Assembly (NCBI GenBank): GCA_937926195.1
Contig: CALEXZ010000080.1
Coordinates: 1-36,314, forward strand
Length of the DNA: 36,314 nucleotides
Source: an uncultured Actinomyces sp.
GTDB lineage: Bacteria; Actinomycetota; Actinomycetes; Actinomycetales; Actinomycetaceae
Direction of reading: 5' to 3'
The notes below the pieces were generated by a model. That model saw only the letters and a list, made by a program, of their open reading frames with translations, searched no databases and was not told where the DNA came from. Of this stretch, positions 13,396-22,500 are shown one piece after another. The position numbers were made by a program, and so were the translations under genes. Each line of letters starts with the position of its first letter. The first letter of the stretch is position 1.

Positions 13396-14675
13396 CACAA
13401 CCACCTCATCTGCTCAGGTCCCAGGGGCCGGGCCTCGTCGTCGGGAACCGGCAACCGGCCCAGCAGGGCGGACAGGTCGTGGCCCGCCCGGCCGAAACGC
13501 TCGGGGTGGGCGGGGGCGCCCGAACCACGCACGAGCCGTCCGCTGCCGTCACGGTGGAAGACGTCGGCGAGCTCGATGACGTCGGACTCCACGCGCCCCG
13601 ACACGGCTGCGATCTCACGTACCTGCCGGTGCCCGTGGGCGTCGAGGTCAAGGTGGACGACGAGGTCGACGGCGCTGGCGACCGTCGGCACGACGAACTG
13701 GGACCCGACGTTCTCTCCCGCGAGCAGCGGCAGGGTGCACAGCTTGACGACGGCCTCACGGGCCGAGTTGGCGTGGATGGTCGACATGGCCGGCAGACCC
13801 GAGTTCATGGCGATGAGCAGGTCGAGGGCCTCGGCCTCACGGACCTCGCCGATGATGAGCCGGTCGGGGCGCATACGCAGTGCCTCCTTGACGAGGCGGC
13901 GCAGGGCGATGCCGCCGACGCCCTCAAGGTTGTCGTCTCGGGTCTGCATGGCGACGCAGTCGCGGTGGCGCAGGGCGAGCTCGAAGACCTCCTCACAGGT
14001 GACGACCCGCTGCCCCGCGGGGATCGCCCCAGCCAGCGCCCTCACCATCGTCGTCTTGCCCGCCTGGGTGGCACCGGAGACGAGGATGTTGAGCCCGGCC
14101 TGCACGGAGGCGTCGAGGAAGGCAGCGGCCTGCTCGGTGACAGAGCCCAGGCGCACGAGGTCGGCGGTGCGCGAGGCCCGCGCGATGAACTTGCGGATGT
14201 TGAGGGCCCAGTGGGCGGCGGTGATCGGAGGGATGACGACGTGCAGGCGCTCGCCACCGGGCAGCTGGGCGTCGACGAAGGGGCTGGACAGGTCCAGGCG
14301 CCGACCCGACACGCGCAGCATCCGCTCCACCAGGACGCGCAGATCCTCGTCCTCCAGGATCGTCGTCGTGAGCTCGCTGCGACCGCCTCTGGCGATGAAG
14401 ACGCGGCCGGGGGCGTTGACCCAGATCTCCTCGACCGAGTCGTCCTCCAGGTAGGGCTGGAGGGCACCCATGCCGGCCAGCGCGTCGACGGCGGCGGCCT
14501 GGGCGCGCTCCGGGTCGGTCAGCGGCGGCACCAGGCCGGCGTCGGCCCGGCTGAGGTAGTCGGCGCTCGCCTCGGCCACCAGCGCCTCGAGGACGTCGAC
14601 CTGGCTCAGGGGGTCGATGCCGCGTCGGCGCACAAGCTCGCGGATCTCTGTGTGCAGGAGGGTGGCAGCGTCCAT
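13395..14675 (-). CDS. tadA: TadA/CpaF-type secretion ATPase
   Basis: A 426-aa VirB11-like ATPase that powers Tad pilus assembly. The N-terminal region ends with the dimer-type motif YLEDDSVEEIWVNAPGRVFIARGG. The Walker A is GATQAGKTT (residues 201-209), a common actinobacterial TadA version of GGTGSGKTT. Asp and Walker B boxes follow (ELALRHRDCVAMQTR, MRPDRLIIGEVREAEALDLL) and a His box (LPAMSTIHANSAREAV). It is the first gene of the minus-strand tad operon; the ATG at 14675 has a weak GAGAG upstream. No tadZ/CpaE gene precedes it, although many actinobacterial clusters begin with one, and no prepilin peptidase is in the window. Confidence 0.93.
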   Translation of the reverse strand: MDAATLLHTEIRELVRRRGIDPLSQVDVLEALVAEASADYLSRADAGLVPPLTDPERAQAAAVDALAGMGALQPYLEDDSVEEIWVNAPGRVFIARGGRSELTTTILEDEDLRVLVERMLRVSGRRLDLSSPFVDAQLPGGERLHVVIPPITAAHWALNIRKFIARASRTADLVRLGSVTEQAAAFLDASVQAGLNILVSGATQAGKTTMVRALAGAIPAGQRVVTCEEVFELALRHRDCVAMQTRDDNLEGVGGIALRRLVKEALRMRPDRLIIGEVREAEALDLLIAMNSGLPAMSTIHANSAREAVVKLCTLPLLAGENVGSQFVVPTVASAVDLVVHLDLDAHGHRQVREIAAVSGRVESDVIELADVFHRDGSGRLVRGSGAPAHPERFGRAGHDLSALLGRLPVPDDEARPLGPEQMRWL

Positions 14676-14888
14676 CGGCTCTCAGGTGTCGGGATCTGGC
14701 AGGTGCGTGGCGGCGGCCCGGGCGGCGCCGCCACCGGTCGGGGTGCGGCGGCGCTCACCGCAGAGGGGGCCGTGAGCACGACAGTAGGTCACGACCGCGT
14801 CAGCGGACCACCGTCACCGCCTGACCTGTGGACACGAGCCGTGCGCGCCGCACCGGCGGCGCGAGGGGCGCGCGTCGTCGACCTGGCT

Positions 14889-14962
14889 CCCGCAGGTCCG
14901 GACTCGGCCCCGCACGCGGGGGTCCGGTCCCCCGCCCGCACCCCCGCAGGTCCGGACTCGGC
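14889..14962. repeat. Pair of 20-bp direct repeats around a small hairpin
   Basis: An identical 20-bp word beginning CCCGCAGGTCC occurs at 14889-14908 and 14943-14962. Each copy contains the 8-bp palindrome GTCCGGAC, and the related GTCCGGTC sits between them at 14922-14929. It could be an operator region for either divergent gene. Confidence 0.6.
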
Positions 14963-14997
14963 GGCCGGTGCGCCCACCACCCCGGCCGCTTCTCGCC

Positions 14998-15003
14998 TAC
15001 GGT
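14998..15003 (+). promoter_or_regulatory. -10 box of a probable leaderless phosphotransferase-fold gene
   Basis: TACGGT is followed by exactly 6 nt (TGGAGT) and then the ATG at 15010. There is no ribosome site at a usable distance, so the mRNA probably starts at the ATG. Confidence 0.5.
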
Positions 15004-15009
15004 TGGAGT

Positions 15010-16197
15010 ATGTCCAGCACGCCCTCCGGTCCGCAGCAGCCCTCCGAGACGAGCACGGAGCCCTCGGAGCTGCCCGCCCACACCGACGTGCGCGAGCCGT
15101 CCGCCCTGGCACTGGCCGCGATGGCCGCCGTCGCCGTCTCCGACCTCGATCCGGCGCGCCTGGCCCTGCCGCAGGAGGAGTCCGCGACACTGCGCGTCGT
15201 CGGCGTCATCGACACCCAGGGACGCCACTGGGACGTCCTCCAGGCGCGCACGGACGGCGCGGGGGCCGCCCTGGACGCGGAGGCCGAGGTGCTGCGCCGC
15301 ATCGGCCGGGTGCACGACGACGGGCGCCTGTCCTTCGACGTCTCGCGTCCGGCCGGGTCCTTGCGCCGCGACGGCGTGCACATTCAGGTCCGTTCCCATG
15401 TGAGCGGCCGCCCCGTGGACGTCACCGAGCTGCATCCGGGCCCGGGCCTGTCCGCCGGGCTGGGTCGGGCCCTGGGTGAGCTGCACGAGCTGCCGACGAC
15501 AGTGGTCTCCGAGGCGGGCCTGCCCGTCTACGACGCCGAGGAGGTGCGCGAGCGGTGGCTCACCGTCCTGGACGAGTCCGCAGCCACCGGCAAGGTGCCG
15601 TCGGTGCTGCTCAGGCGCTGGGAGCAGGTGCTGCAGGACACGGCCCTGTGGCGCTTCCGCCCCTGCGTGGTCCACGGGGACCTCGCGGAGGAGAACATCC
15701 TCGTCGCCGGGGGCGCGGTGGTCGCGATGCGGGGGCTGGACCAGGTGCACGTGGGCGATCCCGCCCAGGACATGGCCTGGGTCTTCGCAAACCTTCCCGT
15801 GGACTGCCTGGACTCGGTGGAGGACTCCTACGACGTGGCCCGCACGGAGGGCGTGGACCGCCACCTGCGGGACCGCGCCGAGCTCGTCTCGGAGATGAGC
15901 CTGGCGCGCTGGCTGCTGCACGGCATCCGTTCGGGCTCGGAGGTCGTGACCCAGGACGCGGTGTCCATGCTGGAGGACCTGGCCGCACAGGTCGGCCAGG
16001 AGCCGCTGGTCGAGGTGCACGAGCCGCGTCTGGCTCCGGTGCCCGGTGAGAAGGAGGTCTCCTCCCCCTCCGCGGAGACGACCGAGATCCTCATGGTGAG
16101 CGTCGACGAGGACGGCGAGGCCCTCGCCGACCGTCCGGACGGCGAGGAGGCGTCCATCGTCGACCTGGTCTCCCGCAAGGGCCCCCGCAAGGACTGA
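15010..16197 (+). CDS. Phosphotransferase-fold (APH/macrolide kinase-like) protein
   Basis: The 395-aa protein has the aminoglycoside/macrolide phosphotransferase C-lobe: the Brenner motif VVHGDLAEENILV with His222 and catalytic-type Asp224, then RGLDQVHVGDPAQDMAW with Asp244 as probable metal ligand and the conserved GDPAxD motif. The N-lobe (residues 70-125) reads as nucleotide-binding strands. Residues 1-30 are Ser/Thr/Pro-rich and the tail from about 335 is acidic and probably disordered. Real substrates of chromosomal APH-fold proteins in actinobacteria are mostly unknown, so I do not claim antibiotic resistance. The gene ends 6 bp from the adnB stop, tail to tail. The start at ATG 15010 is chosen over a frame extension because of the promoter-like box. 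Confidence 0.78.
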   Translation: MSSTPSGPQQPSETSTEPSELPAHTDVREPSALALAAMAAVAVSDLDPARLALPQEESATLRVVGVIDTQGRHWDVLQARTDGAGAALDAEAEVLRRIGRVHDDGRLSFDVSRPAGSLRRDGVHIQVRSHVSGRPVDVTELHPGPGLSAGLGRALGELHELPTTVVSEAGLPVYDAEEVRERWLTVLDESAATGKVPSVLLRRWEQVLQDTALWRFRPCVVHGDLAEENILVAGGAVVAMRGLDQVHVGDPAQDMAWVFANLPVDCLDSVEDSYDVARTEGVDRHLRDRAELVSEMSLARWLLHGIRSGSEVVTQDAVSMLEDLAAQVGQEPLVEVHEPRLAPVPGEKEVSSPSAETTEILMVSVDEDGEALADRPDGEEASIVDLVSRKGPRKD

Positions 16198-16203
16198 CGC
16201 CCC

Positions 16204-19200
16204 TCAGGACGGGGCGAGCACGCGCGCGATCTCGTCCAGGCCCAGCAGCTGCTCCCCGGCGAGCTCGTCGACCTCACCGCCCTGGGGGTCGACATACACG
16301 TAGGCGGCCCGCACGGCGCTGACAGGCACGTCCAGCGACACCGCCCAGGCGTGCACGTAGATGCTCAGCTGGTCCACGGGCACGCGTCGGCGTCCCGTCT
16401 TCCAGTCGACGACGAGCCACGCGCCGTCCTCGTCGTCACGCGCACCGTCACGGCGGAAGACGGCGTCGATACGGCAGCGCAGGGTCGTCGCACCGACGGT
16501 GAGCTCACGCTCGACCTCGGTGTCCGCCAGAGCCCACCCCCGCAGCAGGGGCAGGGCCTCGGCAGTGGCCAGCCAGCGCTCCAGCTGGGCCCTCCCCTCG
16601 GGGTCGAGGGTGTCGGGGACTCCCGCCTCCGCGAGGGTCAGCAGGCTGGCCCGGGGGGCGAGCCGCTGTGCGACGGCGTCGTGAAAGAGCGTGCCCAGGC
16701 GCCCGGCGGCCCGCGGCTGCTGGGGCAGGGGACGGCGCAGGTCGACGGCGAAGCCGACCGGGTCCGTGCGCAGGTGGTCGAGGCTCGTGGCGGCCAGGTG
16801 GGCGGGCAGGCGGACGGTGGGCGTGTGCGCGTCCGCCCGGTGCCGCTCGGCCAGCAGGAGCTCAAGGTCCTGTGCCCAGCGCGCCACCGTCGGGTCGTCA
16901 CCGGGCACGGCCTGGGCCCGTGCCCTGCCGACGGCGGCGGCTCCCGCACGGCGGGCGGCACGCCTCGCGCAGGCGCGGCTGAGGGCGCTCGTCGCCCCGT
17001 CCTCGGTCACGGGCTCAGCGCTGTCGAAGGGCCAGACCCCCTCTCGTACGCGCTCGGTCAGAGGGTTGTGGGCCTCGGGGTCCGGTTCCGTCAGGCCCTG
17101 CGCGTAGGGCTCGACGAGGTCGCGGCGCACGAGCTCAGCGAGGTAGCGCGACACGGGCTTGGGCCGCGACGCCTGCTTGCTCAGGTACGAGCCGGTGAGG
17201 AGCAGGTCGTGGCGGGCGCGGGTGAAGGCGACGTAGGCGAGGCGTCTCTCCTCGGCAAGCGCGTGCCGTCCCAGGGCGAGCCGGTACTCGCTGAGCATCG
17301 CCTTGACCTGGTCCTTGTCGACGTCGGGCGGTTCCAGCAGACCGAGGTCGAAGGGCGGCAGGGTGGCGGCGTCGGCCCGCAGCGGGTGGGCGAGCTCCTC
17401 GGTGGAGGTCATCCAGCCACCGGTCGACACCGTGAGGTCCTCCCTGGGCGTGCTGCGGTAGGAGGGGAAGACCCCCTCGGTGAGGCCGCACACGACGACG
17501 ACGTCCCACTCCAGCCCCTTGGAGGCGTGGACCGTGAGAACCTGAACGGCACCGGGCTCGGGCTCGACCTCGGGGGCGGCCAGCCCCGCCTCACGCTCCT
17601 CGGCGCTGTCGAGCCAGGCGAGGAAGTCGGCGAGGGTCGGGGCCTCCATCTCCGCCGCGAAGCGCTCCGCCGTCGACCGCAGGCCGTCCAGGGCCCGCCG
17701 CCCCAGGCGCTCGTCCACGCGCGCGGCCAGCTCGACGTCGAGGTCGAGGGCCTGCTCGGCGAGCACGACGAGCTCGGGCAGGGGCAGTGACAGTCCCGCC
17801 CGCACCCGCGCCATCGCCTGGCCCACGCGCACGGCTACGCGCCTGCCGTCCTCGGTGAGGTCGACGCTCCCTGCCCTCCCGGGCTCGGGGGCACTGCCCT
17901 CGGCCCACCGGGTGAGCGCGTCCACGGACTCCGACAGCAGCGGGCGCTCCGCGGGCTCGTCCGCGGCCCGCTCGACACCGGAGACCTGGTGACGCGCCAG
18001 CTGCGCCAGCGCCCTGAGGTCCGTGGCACCGATCCCCTGGGCGGTCAGCAGCCGCACGAGCCGGTCCCCCCGCTCGGGGTCCGCCGCGACGGTGAGCAGC
18101 GCGCGCACGTCCGCCACCTCGGGGACGGCGAGCATGCCCCCCAGGCCGACGACCTCACAGGGCAGGCCCCGCTCCTCCAGCGCCTCGGCCACGGCCGAGA
18201 ACTGCCCCCGGGTGCGGCACAGGACGGCCATGGAGGCGTGGGGGCTCCAGCGCTCCTGGAGGAAGTCGGCGACGACTCCCGCCTCCTGGAGCGGGTCCTG
18301 GAGGAAGGCGGTCATGACGGCGCCGTCGGCCAGGCCGGTGCTGGCGGGGCGCTCGGTGAGCCGGGTGACCGGGATGTGCGCGACCTGGGCGTCACCCGGT
18401 TGGGGCGCGTGCTCGCGCAGGGGCCGGGAGGTGGTGTTGGCGACGGCGAGGATGCGTCGGTCGCTGCGCCAGGCCGTGGACAGGGGGCGCACGGGGGTCG
18501 CGTCCTCGGGGTCGGCTCCGGCGGCGACGGCCGCCGTTCCCGAGGGGTTGAACATGGTGTGGAAGGTGTCGAGGGCTCCGGCGCTGGCGCCCCGCCAGCC
18601 GTAGATCGCCTGGTGGGGGTCCCCCACCGCGGTGACGCCGCCGTCGGCGAAGAGCGCGCTGAGCAGGCGGGTCTGGGCGACGGAGGTGTCCTGGAACTCG
18701 TCGAGGAGAACGGCCGGGTACTGCTCGCGCACCGCCCGGGCTGCCTCGGGGACCTCCTCGGCCACGCGGCAGGCCAGGGCGATCTGCTCGCCGAAGTCGA
18801 GCAGGCCGTGACGGCGCTTGTGCTCGCGGTAGCGGGTGACGAGCTCGAGCATGTCGCGCTGCGTCGCCATCGTCTCCGGCATCTTGTCCACGGCGGTCTT
18901 GAGCCCGCGCACCTGTGCCAGGCCGCTGAAGAGGCCGTGCAGGTCCTCCAGGCCGGTGCGGGCCTGCTCGACCGTCAGCAGGTTCTCCGACAGGGCGCCG
19001 TCCAGGCGCAGGATGAGGCCCGTGGCCTTGCCCACGGAGTCGACGGGCAGGCTCAGGGTCGTCTCCTCGACGACGCGGCTGACGATCTGCCAGGCGCGGG
19101 CCTCGGTGATGAGCACGGAGTCCGGGTCGACGCCGATGCGCAGGCCGTGCTCGCGCACGAGAGAGCCGGCGAAGGCGTTGTAGGTGGCGATGGTGGGGCC

Positions 19201-19509
19201 CGGCTCGTCCTCGGGCAGCTCGCACAGGCCCGAGGCGGTGAGCTCGGCCAGCCGGGTGGTCACGCGCTGGTCGAGCTCGGCGGTGGCCTTGCGGGTGAAG
19301 GTGAGGCCGAGGACCTGGTCGGGGCGCACGCGCCCCGTGGCGACGAGGTGGACGACACGCTGACTCATCGTGGCGGTCTTGCCCGAGCCGGCCCCGGCGA
19401 CGACAAGCAGCGGGCTCAGGGGGTGGGAGATGACCGCGGACTGCTCACCGGTGGGGCGCGGCATCCCCAGCGTCCGGGCGAGGTCCTCGGGGGTGAGTGA
19501 CGCGTTCAC
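16204..19509 (-). CDS. adnB: AdnB-like UvrD-type helicase with RecB-family nuclease domain
   Basis: The 1101-aa protein begins with a UvrD/PcrA superfamily-1A motor: Walker A AGAGSGKT (38-45), GLTFTRKATAEL, Walker B LLDEFQD (268-274), GDPHQAIYGWRGA, and motifs VLTVHASKGLEWDVV and AYVAFTRARHDLLLTG. It ends with a PD-(D/E)XK nuclease with RCRIDAVFRR, VDWKTG (Asp1035, Lys1037) and QLSIYVHAW. This motor-plus-nuclease plan and its partner upstream match AdnB of the mycobacterial AdnAB complex, which resects double-strand breaks in place of RecBCD/AddAB. I choose the GTG at 19509: it overlaps the adnA stop as GTGA and has AAGGAGG upstream, whereas the longer frame is out of register with the family. 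Confidence 0.9.
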   Translation of the reverse strand: MNASLTPEDLARTLGMPRPTGEQSAVISHPLSPLLVVAGAGSGKTATMSQRVVHLVATGRVRPDQVLGLTFTRKATAELDQRVTTRLAELTASGLCELPEDEPGPTIATYNAFAGSLVREHGLRIGVDPDSVLITEARAWQIVSRVVEETTLSLPVDSVGKATGLILRLDGALSENLLTVEQARTGLEDLHGLFSGLAQVRGLKTAVDKMPETMATQRDMLELVTRYREHKRRHGLLDFGEQIALACRVAEEVPEAARAVREQYPAVLLDEFQDTSVAQTRLLSALFADGGVTAVGDPHQAIYGWRGASAGALDTFHTMFNPSGTAAVAAGADPEDATPVRPLSTAWRSDRRILAVANTTSRPLREHAPQPGDAQVAHIPVTRLTERPASTGLADGAVMTAFLQDPLQEAGVVADFLQERWSPHASMAVLCRTRGQFSAVAEALEERGLPCEVVGLGGMLAVPEVADVRALLTVAADPERGDRLVRLLTAQGIGATDLRALAQLARHQVSGVERAADEPAERPLLSESVDALTRWAEGSAPEPGRAGSVDLTEDGRRVAVRVGQAMARVRAGLSLPLPELVVLAEQALDLDVELAARVDERLGRRALDGLRSTAERFAAEMEAPTLADFLAWLDSAEEREAGLAAPEVEPEPGAVQVLTVHASKGLEWDVVVVCGLTEGVFPSYRSTPREDLTVSTGGWMTSTEELAHPLRADAATLPPFDLGLLEPPDVDKDQVKAMLSEYRLALGRHALAEERRLAYVAFTRARHDLLLTGSYLSKQASRPKPVSRYLAELVRRDLVEPYAQGLTEPDPEAHNPLTERVREGVWPFDSAEPVTEDGATSALSRACARRAARRAGAAAVGRARAQAVPGDDPTVARWAQDLELLLAERHRADAHTPTVRLPAHLAATSLDHLRTDPVGFAVDLRRPLPQQPRAAGRLGTLFHDAVAQRLAPRASLLTLAEAGVPDTLDPEGRAQLERWLATAEALPLLRGWALADTEVERELTVGATTLRCRIDAVFRRDGARDDEDGAWLVVDWKTGRRRVPVDQLSIYVHAWAVSLDVPVSAVRAAYVYVDPQGGEVDELAGEQLLGLDEIARVLAPS

Positions 19510-22500
19510 GACACGGTCCTCCTTCCTTCGCTCTGCACGGGGCAGGAGTCCTTGACGGCACAGCTGCGGCACAGCTCGCCCGTGCGCGCGACCAGGCTGC
19601 TTGCGCTGGCGGCCTTCGCCGCCCGTGCAAGCAGGACCCGGGCCCAGTCCTCGCCGGTCTCGGGGTCCGGGCTGGGGTCGAGGGCCGCTCCGGCGGGTGC
19701 GAGGACGGGAAGTCCCTGGTTCTTCTTGGGCGGCTCCTTGCCCAGCAGGACGAGAGCGGCTCCGTCCACCTCGTAGCCGGTGGCCTCCAGGGCCTCGCGG
19801 TAGGCGGCCAGCTGGGGGTGGCGTGCGGGGGCGGCGCTGACGCTCTTGCCGGTCTTGAGGTCGATGAGACGCACGCGTGGACGAGCGGTGCCCGGCGTCC
19901 CCAGGTGCTCGAGGCGATCGATGCGCCCCGCGAGGGTGAGGGGCACCGGGCGCTCCGGGGCGTCGGGGTCGGGCAGGTCGAGCTCGGCGCGCACCGTCTG
20001 CTCGACGTCGACGTGACCGGGGACGGAGTCCAGGTAGCTGGCCAGCCGCTCGACGATGTCGCGCGCCCGTCTGGTGTCGATGCCACCCATCCAGGTATCG
20101 GGGTAGCCCAGGGAGGGCGCACGCTCCTCGAAGCGCGCCATGAGGGCCTCACCGCGCAGCCCTGTGCTCTGGGCCTCCTGGGCGAGCGCGTGGACGAGGT
20201 CACCCAGCTCCTGCGCCTTCGAGGGGGCGGTGGCGGCGCCGTTGCGCTGGAGGAACCACCTGAGGGGGCAGGTGCTCAGGGCCTCGACGTCGGAGGGGCT
20301 CACCCGCACCCGCTGGCCCTCGGGCACGAGCGGGGCGCTGCTCGTCGGGCCGCTGATCCCCAGCCAGGAGGAGGGCGAGGCCGCCGGAACGTGCTCGTCC
20401 GCCAGGCGCGCCAGCAGCGTCGCGGCGGCGCGGGCGCGGGCGCGCTGCGCCGGGTCGGCGTCGGGCAGGTGTCCCAGGACGAGGGCGTGGCGCAGCTCGC
20501 CCACGAGGCCGCACAGGGTGAGGTCCCCGACCTCGGGGGCCGTGAGCACCGCGCCGTCGGCGTCGGTGATGACGGCCCCGGCAGCACGGGCGGTCTCGTG
20601 GAAGAAGGCGGAGGGGGCGTGCTCCTCGTCGCTCACGCAGGTGACGAGGAGACGGCGTCGGGCGCGCGTGAGGGCGGCCAGGAGCATGCGGCGCTCGTCC
20701 GCGCGGACCTCCGTGCGGGCGCTGACGGCGTCGAGAGCGGCCGTGGGGCGGCCGCGCGCGTCCAGCGGCAGGCGTCCGGTGACGGCGTCGACGAGCAGGC
20801 CCGAGCGCGTGAGCGTGTCGCGCAGACGCAGGTCGGGCCAGGTGTCGCGCCCCACCCCCATGACGGCGACGACGTCCCACTCGCGCCCGGCGGCGGCCGC
20901 GGGGGTCAGGACGCTCACGCCGTCGGGGCGCACGCCCTGGGGTGCGACGGAGTCGGAGGGCAGGACCTCGGCCGCGAGCTCGGCGAGGAGCTCGGAGGCG
21001 TCGGCGCCCGGATGGCGCTCGGCCCAGACCTCGGCGCGCTTGAACAGGGTGGTGACGACGTCGAGGTCGTGCTCGGCGGCCTCGGCGAGCAGCGCCGCCC
21101 CGTGCGAGGTGCGGGCGGCGGGGTCCAGGGCGGTGGCGCGCCAGGCCTCGGCGCGTCCGGAGGCCTGCCACGCCTCCCACAGGAGCCGTTCGGCGTCGAC
21201 GCGGGCGAGGCTGCCGTCCGCCTGGCGGGCCTCGTCGACGACGTTCCGCACGGCGCTGACGACGCCGGCCGCCCGGGCGAGGCGCTCGGCCTGCTGGGCC
21301 AGCGGCTCGTCGTCGGCTCCCAGGGCCTGCGCGAAGGACCCGGCGGCCACCGGGTCGGCGAGGACGGCCAGGAGGGGCGTGTCCAGGCGGTCCTCGGCGG
21401 TGCGCTCAGCGGTGCGCTCAGTGAGGGGCTCGGCGCGCAGCCTCCGCCTCAGGCGGCGCAGGTCGAGGACGCTCAGGCCGATGAGAGGGCTGGCGAGCAG
21501 GTCGAGGGCACCGGCCCGCTCCGGCAGGGTGGTGGTGTCACCCAGACGGCCTTCGAGGGCGGCCCGGGCGACGGCCAGCAGGGCGGCCGCCGCGGGCTCG
21601 GCGCGCAGCAGGACGGCGGGCGTCGTGGAGGCCAGGGGCACGCCGCGTCGGCGCAGGTCGCGGGCCACGGCGCGGGCCTGCCCCGCAGAGCGCAGGATGA
21701 CGGCCATCTGGCCCCAGCCGGTACCGTGGTGGACGTGCTCGGCGCGCAGGAGCCGCGCCACGTGGGCGGTCTCCTGGGCCTCGGAGGCGGTGACGAGGAC
21801 CTGCACCCCGGACGGTGCCGACACGGCCCCTGCCTCCCGGTCAGCGGGTCCGTCCGGCCCGGCGGCACCGGAGTCCGCGCGCTCACGGGCGAGGGCCGTC
21901 CGGGGAGCGCGGTGCGAGGCCGTGCCGGTGACCGGCAGGCGTGAGGCCTGCTCCTGCCACACCCGTGCGAGAGCGGGCGTGCCGCGGTGCCGGGTGCCCA
22001 GCTGCAGGCGGCTGGCGCCCAGCCCGCTGCGGTCCTGCGCCTCCACCAGGAGGCTGGGGGTGCCGCCGCGGAAGGTCTCGACGGCGACGTCGGGATCCCC
22101 CAGGACGACGACCTGCGCCCGGTGGCCCGCCGCGTCAGGACGGGCGAGGGCCGCCAGGAGGCGGGCCGTGGCGGCGGTGCAGTCCTGGTAGTCGTCGACG
22201 ACGACGAGCTCGGGCACCGGGCGCGGCTCGGTGACGGCGTCGGACTCCCAGGTGGCCAGGGCCTCGATGGCGCGGTCCTGGATGCGGGCGGAGTCCATGC
22301 GGCGGGTCTGGCTGCGTCGCTCGGCGCTCGCCCGCCCCTGGGCGTCCCAGGTGCGCAGCAGGGCGGCCGCGCTGGCCCACAGGGGCACGTCCAGGCGCCT
22401 GCCCCACTCCGCGAGGTCCTCGGCGCCCACACCCAGCTCTCCGGCCCTGGCCAGCAGGTTGCGCAGCTCGCTGCGGAAGGCGCGTGAGGACACGGCCTCG

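Larger units (their letters stand above)
14676..15009. other. Divergent intergenic region between tadA and phosphotransferase gene
   Basis: This 334-bp stretch has no gene. It contains a 20-bp direct repeat (14889-14908 and 14943-14962, 54 bp apart), each copy holding the palindrome GTCCGGAC. Between them is a 7-bp stem hairpin (GCGGGGG/CCCCCGC, 14916-14935). A -10-like TACGGT lies at 14998-15003. No clear tadA promoter could be picked out. Confidence 0.6.

Noticed and set aside
13479..15479. 666-codon plus-strand frame antisense to tadA
   Set aside because: It shadows tadA and runs out of frame into the phosphotransferase gene; no recognisable domain.
19497..21944. 815-codon plus-strand open frame antisense to adnA
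   Set aside because: Gly/Val/Gln-rich translation with no domain; it shadows a clear helicase gene.
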